In this document: positions 8,257 through 16,724 of the stretch, in pieces
Layout: each line of letters starts with the position of its first letter
Position numbering within the stretch: position 1 is the stretch's first letter
Source: PALSA-607 sp036501485
GTDB taxonomy: Bacteria > Actinomycetota > Actinomycetes > Acidothermales > Acidothermaceae
Reading direction: 5' to 3'
DNA: 64,000 nt
Assembly: GCA_036501485.1 (NCBI GenBank)
Contig: DASYAG010000016.1
Coordinates: forward strand, 91,605-155,604
Notes under the pieces: generated by a model
What the model saw: only the letters and a program-made list of their open reading frames with translations
Told to the model about the DNA's origin: nothing
Databases searched by the model: none
Translations under genes and position numbers: made by a program

Positions 8257-8784
8257 TCACGAGGTGGGTCGCCCCGACGTCATGCCCGCCATGAACACCC
8301 GGCCGTCCTTCTCCGGCGCGAACGGGATCCCCGCGAACAACGCGCGTGGGACGACGACTGCGGCCTGACCGAGCCGGTTGATGCCCAACATCAGCAGAAT
8401 CGTTGCGCTCGATGCAGCCACGTGGGCATGGACGCCGTCGGCAACTCCGATGATCGCCACGCGCGCCGCGATAAGCAGCACCCAGAGCCACAGGCCCTTG
8501 GGCGGCAGTTGCCCCCACAGCGATCCGTTGCGCGACTCCAAGCGCATGACGCGGCCTTGCAGCGTGCCGATGCCCGCCACGATGACGCCGCCAACGACGA
8601 GGCAGGCGACATCAACGGGCTGCACGTGGTGGCTCTTGCCACTCAGGTCGGCGACGCCGATCGCTGTGAGGATGACGGGGAGCAGCATGACCCGCTTGCC
8701 GCGCAGTGGCTCGCCGACCAACTGGCGGCCGATGACGTACGCGACGATGCCGATCACGGCGATGATCGGGAGGATCTCGGACAC
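8257..8784 (-). CDS. DUF1453-like integral membrane protein
   Basis: 175 aa with about four to five hydrophobic segments; the layout (short N-terminal helix, GKRVMLLPVIL, and a third helix with LLIAARVAIIG) resembles DUF1453 proteins of streptomycetes. GTG start at 8784 with GAGGAGC before it. It is first in the operon with the histidine kinase and response regulator, and is divergent from a similar protein at 9000. It could be an accessory sensor or the protected target of the two-component system; the function is unknown. Confidence 0.75.
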   Translation of the reverse strand: MSEILPIIAVIGIVAYVIGRQLVGEPLRGKRVMLLPVILTAIGVADLSGKSHHVQPVDVACLVVGGVIVAGIGTLQGRVMRLESRNGSLWGQLPPKGLWLWVLLIAARVAIIGVADGVHAHVAASSATILLMLGINRLGQAAVVVPRALFAGIPFAPEKDGRVFMAGMTSGRPTS

Positions 8785-8999
8785 GGGGTGCTCCTCGGGT
8801 TCGTGGTGGCTTGCCTGACCCGACTGACGCTAAGCGGCTTGCGCGATCCAGACGTCGGCCTACGGGTTGAGCTTCGGGTTGAGAGATTGCGGCCCGGTCT
8901 CATACCGCAGACCCACCCCTGAGCCGACGTGCTCAGCCGACAATCGGCGCAAAGTCAGTGGCGTCCGCAGCACTCGTCCAGCTCAAGGAGCCACCGCTC

Positions 9000-9524
9000 A
9001 TGTCCCCACTTACGCAGGCAATGATCATCAACGCAGTCGTGCTGGTCGCCGTGCTCGAGGCCGATCTCGGCCCGCACCGCAAGATCGGCAGGCTTCGGAT
9101 TGTCAGGCCGCTTCTGATGGCCGGCGCGATCGTCCCGCTCTACCTGACTGCCCTGACGACCCACGGCACCGGCTTCGCCCTCGAAATCGCGGGTGCTGTC
9201 GCCGGCCTGCTCCTGGGCCTCGTCGCCACGATGTTGATGAAGGTTTATCGCAGCCCGAAGACCGGCAAGCCCGCGAGCCGTGCAGGACTCGGCTACGCCG
9301 CTGTGTGGGTCGTCGTCATCGGTGCCCGCGCGGCGTTCTCTTACGGTTCGAGCCACTGGTTCAGCTCGCAGCTGGGTAGCTGGATGAGCAAGCACGACGT
9401 CTCGGTCGACGCCATCACGAACACGCTTGTGCTGATGGCTGTCGTCATGGTCGCCACACGCACGATCGGCATGGCCACCCGCACTCGGGCCGTGACTTCG
9501 CACGCCGCCGCCGTCCCCGCATAG
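9000..9524 (+). CDS. DUF1453-like integral membrane protein
   Basis: 174 aa, ATG 9000 preceded by CAAGGAG; a start at 8958 in frame lacks such a site. Hydrophobic segments lie near residues 5-22, 37-55, 60-80, 100-120 and 140-160, with GYAAVWVVVIGARAAFSYG like the ARVAIIG helix of the divergent neighbour at 8257-8784. The two look like distant paralogues around a shared 215-bp intergenic region that probably holds both promoters. Function unknown. Confidence 0.75.
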   Translation: MSPLTQAMIINAVVLVAVLEADLGPHRKIGRLRIVRPLLMAGAIVPLYLTALTTHGTGFALEIAGAVAGLLLGLVATMLMKVYRSPKTGKPASRAGLGYAAVWVVVIGARAAFSYGSSHWFSSQLGSWMSKHDVSVDAITNTLVLMAVVMVATRTIGMATRTRAVTSHAAAVPA

Positions 9525-9555
9525 AGTGTCGCCCCACGTGACTGTCAGGGGCCAC

Positions 9556-11145
9556 ATGACAACGCAGGTTCTCACCGGCGGTATGGTCGTCGACGGCACG
9601 GGGACCGACCGCTTTCGAGCGGACGTCACTGTGTCGGACGGAGTCATCACCGAACTTGTGCCGCCGGGTACAGCAGCGTCCCTAGGCCCGCGAATCGATG
9701 TGAGCGGACTCATCGTCGCGCCGGGCTTCATCGACATGCATGCCCATTCAGATCTCGCGGTGGTCAACGATCCTGAGCACACCGCGAAGGTCTGGCAGGG
9801 CGTCACCTGTGAAGTTCTGGGCCAGGACGGCTTGAGCTACGCGCCGGTCACGGACGAGACGCTGCCGCAGATTGTGTCGCAAATAGCTGGCTGGAACGGC
9901 GAACCCGATATCGCGCCCGAGTGGCGAACCGTGGCGCAGTATCTGGCCCGAGTCGATCTCGGCGCACCGGTGAACGTCGCATACCTCGTGCCACACGGCA
10001 ACATCCGGATGGCCGTACTCGGAACAGAGCAGCGCGCACCAACGCCCGATGAACTCGATCGCATGGTCGCCATGGCCGCGCAGGGTATGGCCGAGGGTGC
10101 CGTGGGTTTGTCGACGGGTTTGACGTACACACCGGGCATGTATGCGGACGACGATGAGATCGTCGCGTTGCTCGTGCCGGTCCGCGACGCTGGCGGCTAC
10201 TACTGCCCGCACCATCGCAACTACGGTCGCTCGGTGGTGCAGGGCTATCAGGACTGTTTGAGCATTGCCAAGCGCGCGGATGTCGGTCTGCATCTCGCGC
10301 ATTGCCATGTGAACTACCGACAAAATGCCGGTCGAGCGTCGGAGCTACTCGATGCCATCGACGCGGCCGTTGCGCAGGACGGGCTCGACGTCAGCCTCGA
10401 CACGTACCCCTACCTCGCGGGCGCGACCTATCTGGCTGCGCTGTTGCCGAGTTGGGCGAATGCAGGTGGCACTGACGCCGTCGTTTCGCGATTGCTCGAC
10501 CCGCAGACGCGCCGGCGAATCCTCTATGAGATCGAGGTATCCGGATCGGACGGATCGCACGACATGCCAGTCGACTGGTCGACGATCTCCGTGTCGGGCG
10601 TGGCCGACCCGCGATCGGCGTGGGCGGTCGGCGCGACCATCGCCGAACTCGCCCATGCTCGAGGCGTTGATCCCGGCGTACTCTTCTGCGACCTATTGGT
10701 CGCAGATCGCTTAGGTGCCGGCTGTCTTGTGCACGTGGGCAACGAAGACAACGTGCGCACCATCATGCGACACCGTGCACACACGGCCGGTAGCGACGGG
10801 ATTCTCGTCGGCGAGCGACCACATCCACGCGGCTGGGGAACCTTTCCGCGCTACCTCGGCACCTACGTCCGCGAACTCGGCGTTCTGAGCCTCGAGGAAT
10901 GCGTTGCGCACCTGACCTCGCGGCCGGCCCGGCGGCTTCGGATGGCCGATCGCGGCGTGCTGCGAGTGGGCGCTGCGGCGGACATCGTCGTGTTCGATGC
11001 GGACACGATCGATGCGACCGCGACCTACGACGATCCCCGCCGCCAACCACAAGGGATTGAGCACGTGATGGTAAACGGCGAGTACACGCTGCGGGATCGC
11101 CACCGAACTGACGGCCTGCCCGGGCGCGCAATCCGGCGCGCCTAG
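9556..11145 (+). CDS. N-acyl-D-amino-acid deacylase (D-aminoacylase family)
   Basis: 529-aa amidohydrolase. It starts TTQVLTGGMVVDGTG, typical of the small beta-sandwich domain, and carries the metal site HAHSD (His62, His64). Family blocks GLSTGLTYTPGMYA, YYCPHHRNYG, LDTYPYLAGATYLA, AGSDGILVGERPHPRGWG and GTFPRYLGTYVRELG follow. Such enzymes release the acyl group from N-acyl-D-amino acids; here the natural substrate is open. ATG 9556 is preferred over GTG 9526 because the protein then begins at the first strand. It follows the DUF1453-like gene closely and may be co-transcribed. Confidence 0.88.
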   Translation: MTTQVLTGGMVVDGTGTDRFRADVTVSDGVITELVPPGTAASLGPRIDVSGLIVAPGFIDMHAHSDLAVVNDPEHTAKVWQGVTCEVLGQDGLSYAPVTDETLPQIVSQIAGWNGEPDIAPEWRTVAQYLARVDLGAPVNVAYLVPHGNIRMAVLGTEQRAPTPDELDRMVAMAAQGMAEGAVGLSTGLTYTPGMYADDDEIVALLVPVRDAGGYYCPHHRNYGRSVVQGYQDCLSIAKRADVGLHLAHCHVNYRQNAGRASELLDAIDAAVAQDGLDVSLDTYPYLAGATYLAALLPSWANAGGTDAVVSRLLDPQTRRRILYEIEVSGSDGSHDMPVDWSTISVSGVADPRSAWAVGATIAELAHARGVDPGVLFCDLLVADRLGAGCLVHVGNEDNVRTIMRHRAHTAGSDGILVGERPHPRGWGTFPRYLGTYVRELGVLSLEECVAHLTSRPARRLRMADRGVLRVGAAADIVVFDADTIDATATYDDPRRQPQGIEHVMVNGEYTLRDRHRTDGLPGRAIRRA

Positions 11146-11160
11146 AGTCGCACGAGCCGT

Positions 11161-11589
11161 CTACGCGCCGACGAACTCGGCTACTTGGGTGAGGCGGAAG
11201 CTGTTGCCAGACGGGTCACGGAATCCTGCATCGATTCCGTACGGCCGCTCCTCGGGAACCTCGGTGAACTCCACGCCACGAGCGCGCAGGTTCTCGTACG
11301 ACGCTCGGCAGTCGTCAGTGGTGAGGAACACCGTGCCGGCGAACCCCTTGGCCATCAGCTCGCGGACATCCTCGGAGGTCTGCGCGTCCATCAGCGGTGC
11401 GCCGGGAATCGCCATCAGCACGATCGCGAAATCGGGCTGGTCGACAGGACCAACAGTCAGCCACCGGAAGTTGCCCATCTCGGCCATCGTGACGTCGGCG
11501 CGAACTTCCATGCCGAGCTTCTTCGTATAGAACGCGAGCGCCTCGTCCTGGTCATGCACCCACAGTTGAGTGTTGGCGATCTTGTACAT
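11161..11589 (-). CDS. VOC family protein
   Basis: 142-aa glyoxalase-fold protein: MYKIANTQLWVHDQDEALA, FYTKKLGMEV and C-terminal GFRDPSGNSFRL. CGGAGGAC lies ahead of the ATG. It overlaps the 3' end of an AraC-type gene by 38 bp on the same strand, an arrangement that suggests the regulator controls or senses the compound bound by this protein. Single-domain VOC proteins of this type usually dimerise to form the metal site. Substrate unknown. Confidence 0.88.
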   Translation of the reverse strand: MYKIANTQLWVHDQDEALAFYTKKLGMEVRADVTMAEMGNFRWLTVGPVDQPDFAIVLMAIPGAPLMDAQTSEDVRELMAKGFAGTVFLTTDDCRASYENLRARGVEFTEVPEERPYGIDAGFRDPSGNSFRLTQVAEFVGA

Positions 11590-12061
11590 GCTGTCCTCCG
11601 TGATCGTTTGTCGGTGTACTCGACGCTACTGAGGCTGGCGCGTTCCCGTCTTCTCGAAACGTGCGCAACAGCGGGCGACTGTAGGCACGAACGACGCACG
11701 CCGGCACGCGCGCGAAGGCGGACGCCGGCGGGAAGGACGCGCGGTACGCGGTTGGGGTCGTCCCGAACATGCGTCGAAAGCTCGTGGTGAATGAGCCGAT
11801 GCTCGCCAACCCGACAGCGACGCAAATGTCGGCGACGGAGTTGTCGGTACTGCGCAGGAGCGCGGCGGCTCGTTCGAGGCGGCGGGTGAGCAAATAGGCG
11901 TGTGGTGACTCCCCGAAAGCCTTCCGGAACGCGCGGCTGAAGTGTGCCGGCGACAACCCTGCTGCCGTGGCGAGCGCCGAAACGTCGAGCGGCTCGGCGT
12001 ATCTCGCGTCGGCTAGGTCCTTGGCGCGCAGTAGGTGCCGGGCGATCGGCAGCTGAGACAT
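11552..12061 (-). CDS. AraC-family transcriptional regulator (HTH-only)
   Basis: 169 aa. The double helix-turn-helix of AraC/XylS regulators occupies residues about 15-110: LDVSALATAAGLSPAHFSRA, FRKAFGESPHAYLLTRRL, then VADICVAVGLASIGSFTTSF, FRRMFGTTPTAYR. There is no N-terminal effector domain, so ligand sensing must lie elsewhere or be absent. The C-terminal tail of about 45 residues is low complexity and overlaps the VOC gene downstream. The start at 12061 is the first good Met; its ribosome binding site is weak. Confidence 0.85.
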   Translation of the reverse strand: MSQLPIARHLLRAKDLADARYAEPLDVSALATAAGLSPAHFSRAFRKAFGESPHAYLLTRRLERAAALLRSTDNSVADICVAVGLASIGSFTTSFRRMFGTTPTAYRASFPPASAFARVPACVVRAYSRPLLRTFREDGNAPASVASSTPTNDHGGQHVQDRQHSTVGA

Positions 12062-12081
12062 CAGCTTGCGGTGGCCGGCAT

Positions 12082-13293
12082 TCAGGGCAGCTTCACGTGC
12101 GCGGGGGTCAGTTCGTCGGTCGTTCGGACGCCGAGCAACTGCATCGTGCGGCGCACCTCGCGGGACAGAATCTCCACTGCGCGATCGACCCCGCGTTCGC
12201 CGCCTGCCATGAGTCCGTACAGATACGCGCGGCCGACGAGAGTGGCTTGAGCGCCAAGGGCAATCGCGGCGACAATGTCGGCGCCGGACATGATGCCGGT
12301 GTCGGTCCACACCTCAGTGCGATCCCCGACCGCGTCGAGAACGTCAGGGATCAGGCGCAGTGGCACCGGAGCCTTGTCGAGCTGCCGGCCGCCGTGATTG
12401 GACAACACGACAGCGTCCGCGCCCGCATCGACGACCCGCCGCGCGTCGTCCACGGTCTGGATGCCCTTGATGATGAGCGGCCCATCCCAAAACGATCGCA
12501 ACCATTCGAGGTCGGCAATCGTCATCGACGGGTCGAAGAGGGCGTCGATGAGTTCGGCGACCGTGCCGCCTGATTCGGTGAGCGACGCGAATGTGAGTGG
12601 GGCAGTGGTGAGCAGGTTGATCCACCACGCTGGATGGGTGGCGGCATCGACAACGGTCTTGATGGTGAGTGCGGGCGGAATCGAGAACCCGTTACGGGTA
12701 TCGCGGAGCCGCGGGCCGGCAACCGGAACGTCGACAGTGAGAATCAGCGCCTCGAACCCGGCCGCCTTCGCGCGGTTCATCAAATCCTCGGCGGCCGCGC
12801 GATCTCTCCAGACATAGAGCTGGAACCACTTGCGGGCATCGGGTGCAGCCGCGGCGACGTCCTCGATGGACGTCGTGCCCATCGTCGATAACGCGTAGGG
12901 AATGTCGCGTCGCGCGGCGACCCGCACGACCGCTCGCTCACCCTCGTGATTCATCAGCCGGGTGAAGCCCGTTGGAGCAAAGGCAAATGGCAGCGCTGAC
13001 GGCTTGCCCAAGATGTGCGTCGTCATGTCGGCGCCCGAGACGTCGCGCAGGATCGATGGCTGGAACTCGACGTCCCTGAACAGCGTGCGGGCGCGGCGCA
13101 GGCTGATCTCGTCGCCGGCCGCACCATCGGTGTAGTCGAATACCGAGCGGGGCGTGCGCCTGCGGGCGATCGACCGCAGGTCGCCGATCGTCAGCGCCGC
13201 GGCCAATCGACGTCGGGTCGGATTGGGGTCGAACGGCTTCGGGCGCAGTAGCGGCTTGAGTTCGCTCCACTTCGGTACTTGCCGATCAGCCAC
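12082..13293 (-). CDS. lldD: FMN-dependent L-lactate dehydrogenase / alpha-hydroxy-acid oxidase (LldD2-like)
   Basis: 403-aa flavoenzyme oxidising L-2-hydroxy acids, probably L-lactate to pyruvate. It matches the mycobacterial LldD2 pattern along its length: RRLAAALTIGDLRSIARRR, FDYTDGAAGDE (Tyr54), FAPTGFTRLMNHEGE, KWFQLYVWRDR, VDVPVAGPRLRDTRNG, LIIKGIQTVDDARR, VLSNHGGRQLD (catalytic His) and TGIMSGADIVAAIALGA. The GTG at 13293 with GGAG before it gives a protein starting ADRQVPKWSEL as in relatives; the open frame runs further upstream without support. It is the first of three minus-strand genes with AraC and VOC. Naming as lldD2 rests on recalled similarity. Confidence 0.9.
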   Translation of the reverse strand: MADRQVPKWSELKPLLRPKPFDPNPTRRRLAAALTIGDLRSIARRRTPRSVFDYTDGAAGDEISLRRARTLFRDVEFQPSILRDVSGADMTTHILGKPSALPFAFAPTGFTRLMNHEGERAVVRVAARRDIPYALSTMGTTSIEDVAAAAPDARKWFQLYVWRDRAAAEDLMNRAKAAGFEALILTVDVPVAGPRLRDTRNGFSIPPALTIKTVVDAATHPAWWINLLTTAPLTFASLTESGGTVAELIDALFDPSMTIADLEWLRSFWDGPLIIKGIQTVDDARRVVDAGADAVVLSNHGGRQLDKAPVPLRLIPDVLDAVGDRTEVWTDTGIMSGADIVAAIALGAQATLVGRAYLYGLMAGGERGVDRAVEILSREVRRTMQLLGVRTTDELTPAHVKLP

Positions 13294-13499
13294 GCGGTCG
13301 CTCCAACGCCAAAAAGGGCATGTCCGGAATCTAGTCCATAGGCCAGCGCTGCCGCCTCCGTCGCAGACGTCCGTACCCACTAGCCCTAACGGGCTAGGAG
13401 GATTGCGCGCGAAGTCCAGCCATTCGGCGTCCAACATCGGCTTCGCGAGAAGCCGCATCGTGTGACACTCGTGACAAGTAATGCCGAGGGGGAGATCCA

Positions 13500-15767
13500 A
13501 TGCGCCTGTCACGCGCAGCTTTGCCTACTGCCGCGCTCGCGCTTTCTGCTGTGTTGCCCTGTGTTGGAGCATCGGTCGGCGCGACCTCAGCGCTTGCAGC
13601 GCCCGCTGCGGACAACCTGAACAGCCATGCCCTAACCGCCAACGTCGCCACAACCGCGGTCAGCCTTGGCGATTTGGGCGGAGGCTCGAGCACGCCGGAC
13701 GCGATCAACAGTCAGGGCCAGGTCGTCGGCTCCAGCTACATCGCCTTCCCCGGAAACACCGGAAGCACCTACGCGTTTTCGTGGACGGCGGCCGGGGGCA
13801 TGGTCAACATCGGGACCCCATTCGGCTCCTTGCAGTCGTTGGCGTCGTCGTCGGCCGCGGATGTCAACGATGCTGGTGAAGTCGTCGGCAACACCGCTCT
13901 GCACAGTCCGGCACCCCCTGCTGTCTACGGATTTACGTGGACAGCAGCCGGCGGTATGAACCTTCTTCTCCCACTGCACCAGGGCGACACTCCTAACGTC
14001 GTCGCCGTGAACAATCAGGGGCAGGTCATCGGGAACAACGTGCCTTCGTCGGGCATCACACACGCGGTGTTCTGGTCGGCCGGAAACGCGATCACTGACC
14101 TCGGTTCGCTGACAGCTACGGGCGGCAGTCAGGCGACCGCTATCAACAACAACGGCGAAGTCGTCGGTTCCGCCTCGACTGCCCTGGCCGACGATGCATT
14201 CGCATGGACCAGCGCGGGTGGCATGGTCGACCTCGGGCACCTTGGCCCCGGCAGCAGCAGCGCGACCGCGGTCAACGATGCCGGTCAGGTTGTGGGCTAC
14301 GGCTACACCGGTCATTTCTCCGACGTGCACGCATTTTCATGGACGCCGACTGGCGGAATGATCGACCTCGGCACCCTTGGCGGTACCTATAGCCAAGCGT
14401 TCGCGATTAACAGCCACGGGCAGGTTGTCGGCTGGACGACGACTGCCAGCGGCCTTCAGGCAGCATTCTCGTGGACCGCAGCTGGGGGCATGGTTGACCT
14501 CGGCAACCTCGGGGGAGCCGGCGGCAGCCAAGCGATGGCGATCAACAACAACGGCGTGGTTGTCGGCCGCAGTCAAACCGCGGCCGGCGACTGGGACGCG
14601 TTTTCTTGGACGGCGGCCGGCGGCATGGTCGATCTCGGCAACCTCGCTGGTGACTGGGGCAAGGCCCTCGCGATCAACGATGCGGGCCAGGTCATCGGCG
14701 TTAGCTACCCCGCGAACACGTTGGGTCCCGATGAAGCGACCATGTGGACGATCCAACCCCCGGCGGGCGGCACGGGTGGCACCGGCGGCACCGGCGGTTC
14801 GACGGGCAGTAGCGGTGGCGGCGGCTCGGTAGCCGGTAGCGGCAGTGGCGGAGGCGGCGCCGGCGGTGCCTCAACTGCCGCTGCAGTGACTGGCGTCAGC
14901 CGGCTCGCCGGCTCGGATCGGATCTCAACTGCCGTCGCTGTGTCGCACAGTTCGTTTCCCATCGGCGGGGCTGGTGCTGTGGTGCTCGCGAAAGCAGATG
15001 ACTATCCCGACGCGCTCGTCGGCGCACCTCTCGCGGCGGCAAAGAATGCGCCGTTGCTGCTCACCGAAGGCTCGACACTTGCAACGGCGACTAGTACCGA
15101 GATATCGCGTGTGCTGGCCGCTGGCGGCACTGTGTACATCCTCGGCGGCGTCGGCGCGATTCCGGCAGCAGTAGCGACTCAACTGACCGGGGCGGGCTAT
15201 CAGGTTGTGCGTTACGCAGGCGCTGACCGCTTCGCTACGGCGGTCGCAGTCGCCGGCGCACTGGACAGTCCCGGAACGGTACTTCTCGCGAGCGGTGAGA
15301 ACTATCCCGATGCGCTTGCAGCAGGGCCGGCTGCGGCGCACGTACACGGCGCGGTGCTACTGACCGACGGAAACGTGATGCCCGCAGCGACGAAAGACTA
15401 TCTCGCGAAGGCGACCACTGTGTATGCGATCGGTGGGCCGGCGGCAACCGCCGACCCTGCTGCGACGGCGGTCGTTGGCGGCGACAGATATGAGACGGCC
15501 GCGGCGGTCGCGACCAAGTTCTTCAGTGCTCCTGCAGCGGCGGGTATCGCCACCGGGCTCTCGTTCCCTGACGCGCTGTCCGGTGGAGCTCAGCTCGCCC
15601 TGCTAGGGGGTCCGCTGCTGTTGGCATCGCAAGGCAGCGTCCCCTTCGCCACGGCCAACTACCTCACCCAAACTCCCACGATCACAGACGTTCGCGTCTA
15701 CGGGGGCGCCGCTGTCCTGGGCGACTCTGTCGTGACCCAGCTTGAGTCGATCGAGGCCAGCGCCTAG
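13500..15767 (+). CDS. Secreted HAF-repeat protein with cell-wall-binding repeats
   Basis: 755-aa exported protein with GAGGGGGAG before the ATG. Residues 1-34 form a signal peptide ending near SALA-AP. Residues about 50-415 contain seven HAF-type repeats (AFSWTAAGGMVDLGNLGG pattern, alternating with AINNNGVVVG), expected to fold as a beta-propeller-like extracellular domain. A Gly/Ser-rich linker spans about 420-460. The C-terminal 290 residues hold three cell-wall-binding type 2 repeats (RLAGSDRISTAVAVS, RYAGADRFATAVAVA, VVGGDRYETAAAVA). It is therefore probably held non-covalently on the cell wall and displays the HAF domain. The 3' end overlaps the convergent gene at 15764 by 4 bp. Confidence 0.93.
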   Translation: MRLSRAALPTAALALSAVLPCVGASVGATSALAAPAADNLNSHALTANVATTAVSLGDLGGGSSTPDAINSQGQVVGSSYIAFPGNTGSTYAFSWTAAGGMVNIGTPFGSLQSLASSSAADVNDAGEVVGNTALHSPAPPAVYGFTWTAAGGMNLLLPLHQGDTPNVVAVNNQGQVIGNNVPSSGITHAVFWSAGNAITDLGSLTATGGSQATAINNNGEVVGSASTALADDAFAWTSAGGMVDLGHLGPGSSSATAVNDAGQVVGYGYTGHFSDVHAFSWTPTGGMIDLGTLGGTYSQAFAINSHGQVVGWTTTASGLQAAFSWTAAGGMVDLGNLGGAGGSQAMAINNNGVVVGRSQTAAGDWDAFSWTAAGGMVDLGNLAGDWGKALAINDAGQVIGVSYPANTLGPDEATMWTIQPPAGGTGGTGGTGGSTGSSGGGGSVAGSGSGGGGAGGASTAAAVTGVSRLAGSDRISTAVAVSHSSFPIGGAGAVVLAKADDYPDALVGAPLAAAKNAPLLLTEGSTLATATSTEISRVLAAGGTVYILGGVGAIPAAVATQLTGAGYQVVRYAGADRFATAVAVAGALDSPGTVLLASGENYPDALAAGPAAAHVHGAVLLTDGNVMPAATKDYLAKATTVYAIGGPAATADPAATAVVGGDRYETAAAVATKFFSAPAAAGIATGLSFPDALSGGAQLALLGGPLLLASQGSVPFATANYLTQTPTITDVRVYGGAAVLGDSVVTQLESIEASA

Positions 15768-16249
15768 GTCGCGGGCACATCGTCGGCGGCCCGCCGAATC
15801 TCGGCGATGTCGATCTTGCTCATGCCGAGCATCGCCTTCATCGCGCGCTCCGCCCGACCCGGATCGGGGTCGCCGAAAAACTCCTCCATGCCGGTGGGTA
15901 CGACCTGCCAGGAGAGACCGAACTTGTCCTTGAGCCAGCCGCACGGACCCTCGGCCCCACCTTCGGTGAGGCGCTCCCAGAAGTAGTCGACCTCGCCCTG
16001 GTCTTCGCAACTGATCTGGAACGAGACGGCCTCATCGAACTTGAATTGCGGGCCACCGTTGATGCCGACGAATCGGGTGCCGTCGAGTTCGAACTCGACG
16101 GTCATGACTGTGCCGGCGGGTCGCGGACCGGCTTCGGTGTATCGGTTGACGGTGATGATGCGCGAGTTCTTGAAAACTGAGGTGTAGAAGTTCGCGGCTT
16201 CCTCGGCCTCGGTGTCGAACCACAGGCTCGCGGTGATCTTGTCCGGCAC
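15764..16249 (-). CDS. PhnB-like VOC family protein
   Basis: 161-aa protein of the 3-demethylubiquinone-9 methyltransferase-like/PhnB branch of the VOC fold. It shows ITASLWFDTEAEEAANFY at the start, FKNSRI, FELDGTRFVGINGGPQFKF, the WERLTEGG stretch and CGWLKDKFGLSWQVVP. The C-terminal KAMLGMSKIDIAEIRRA is typical. These proteins are generally not methyltransferases; their substrate is unknown. GTG start with GAGGACG upstream. Convergent with the HAF-repeat gene. Confidence 0.9.
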   Translation of the reverse strand: MPDKITASLWFDTEAEEAANFYTSVFKNSRIITVNRYTEAGPRPAGTVMTVEFELDGTRFVGINGGPQFKFDEAVSFQISCEDQGEVDYFWERLTEGGAEGPCGWLKDKFGLSWQVVPTGMEEFFGDPDPGRAERAMKAMLGMSKIDIAEIRRAADDVPAT

Positions 16250-16364
16250 AGCGGTACGTCCTCTCGACTACGGCGGGACGGTTCTCACCTCACATGTTCC
16301 ACCCATTCAGACGGTCCACGCCTGCGGAACTCATCGGCGTCCGGTCGAGACGCTGTGATGCCTG

Positions 16365-16661
16365 TCAGCTGGTGGCCGCGGCGTGAGCGTCGGCGTGCGC
16401 TTGAGCGATCTGCTCAGCGGTGCAGGCGCTGCTGCCGGGATGACTCGGATGATGCTTGCCGCAGGTGATGTAGGGCGTGCCCTCGACGTGGTGCAGCCCG
16501 ATCCGGTAGCAGCCCTTGGCGTGGCAGTTGATCTTGCGCCACACCACCACGAGGATCGCGAGTTCGCTGAGACAACTACCGAAGCCGCCCCAGAACAGGT
16601 ACCACCGACTGTTGCCGTTGTAGACACCGATGAATGTGAGGAAATCGTTCACGAGGTTCAT
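16365..16661 (-). CDS. Small Cys/His-rich single-pass membrane protein
   Basis: 98 aa. One membrane segment (about residues 19-41, WYLFWGGFGSCLSELAILVV) is followed by a Cys/His-rich stretch: CHAKGCYRIGLH, then TPYITCGKHHPSHPG, which could hold a metal. The tail is helical and Ala-rich. Similar small proteins occur, to my knowledge, in actinobacterial genomes and their phages, but no function is established. It lies 63 bp downstream of the ABC permease gene and could be the last gene of that operon. Confidence 0.6.
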   Translation of the reverse strand: MNLVNDFLTFIGVYNGNSRWYLFWGGFGSCLSELAILVVVWRKINCHAKGCYRIGLHHVEGTPYITCGKHHPSHPGSSACTAEQIAQAHADAHAAATS

Positions 16662-16724
16662 GCCTCGAAGTTACGCGCCCTCGGCTGAATTCCGTTGTAG
16701 GTCAAGACGGGCGACGTGTTCACG

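Noticed and set aside
7238..8368. 376-aa open frame on the plus strand
   Set aside because: Antisense to the histidine kinase, whose motifs are clear; the translated product is low-quality sequence without domains.
13750..14650. DNA repeats that could be a mobile or satellite element
   Set aside because: They are diverged coding repeats (HAF units) within one exported protein gene.
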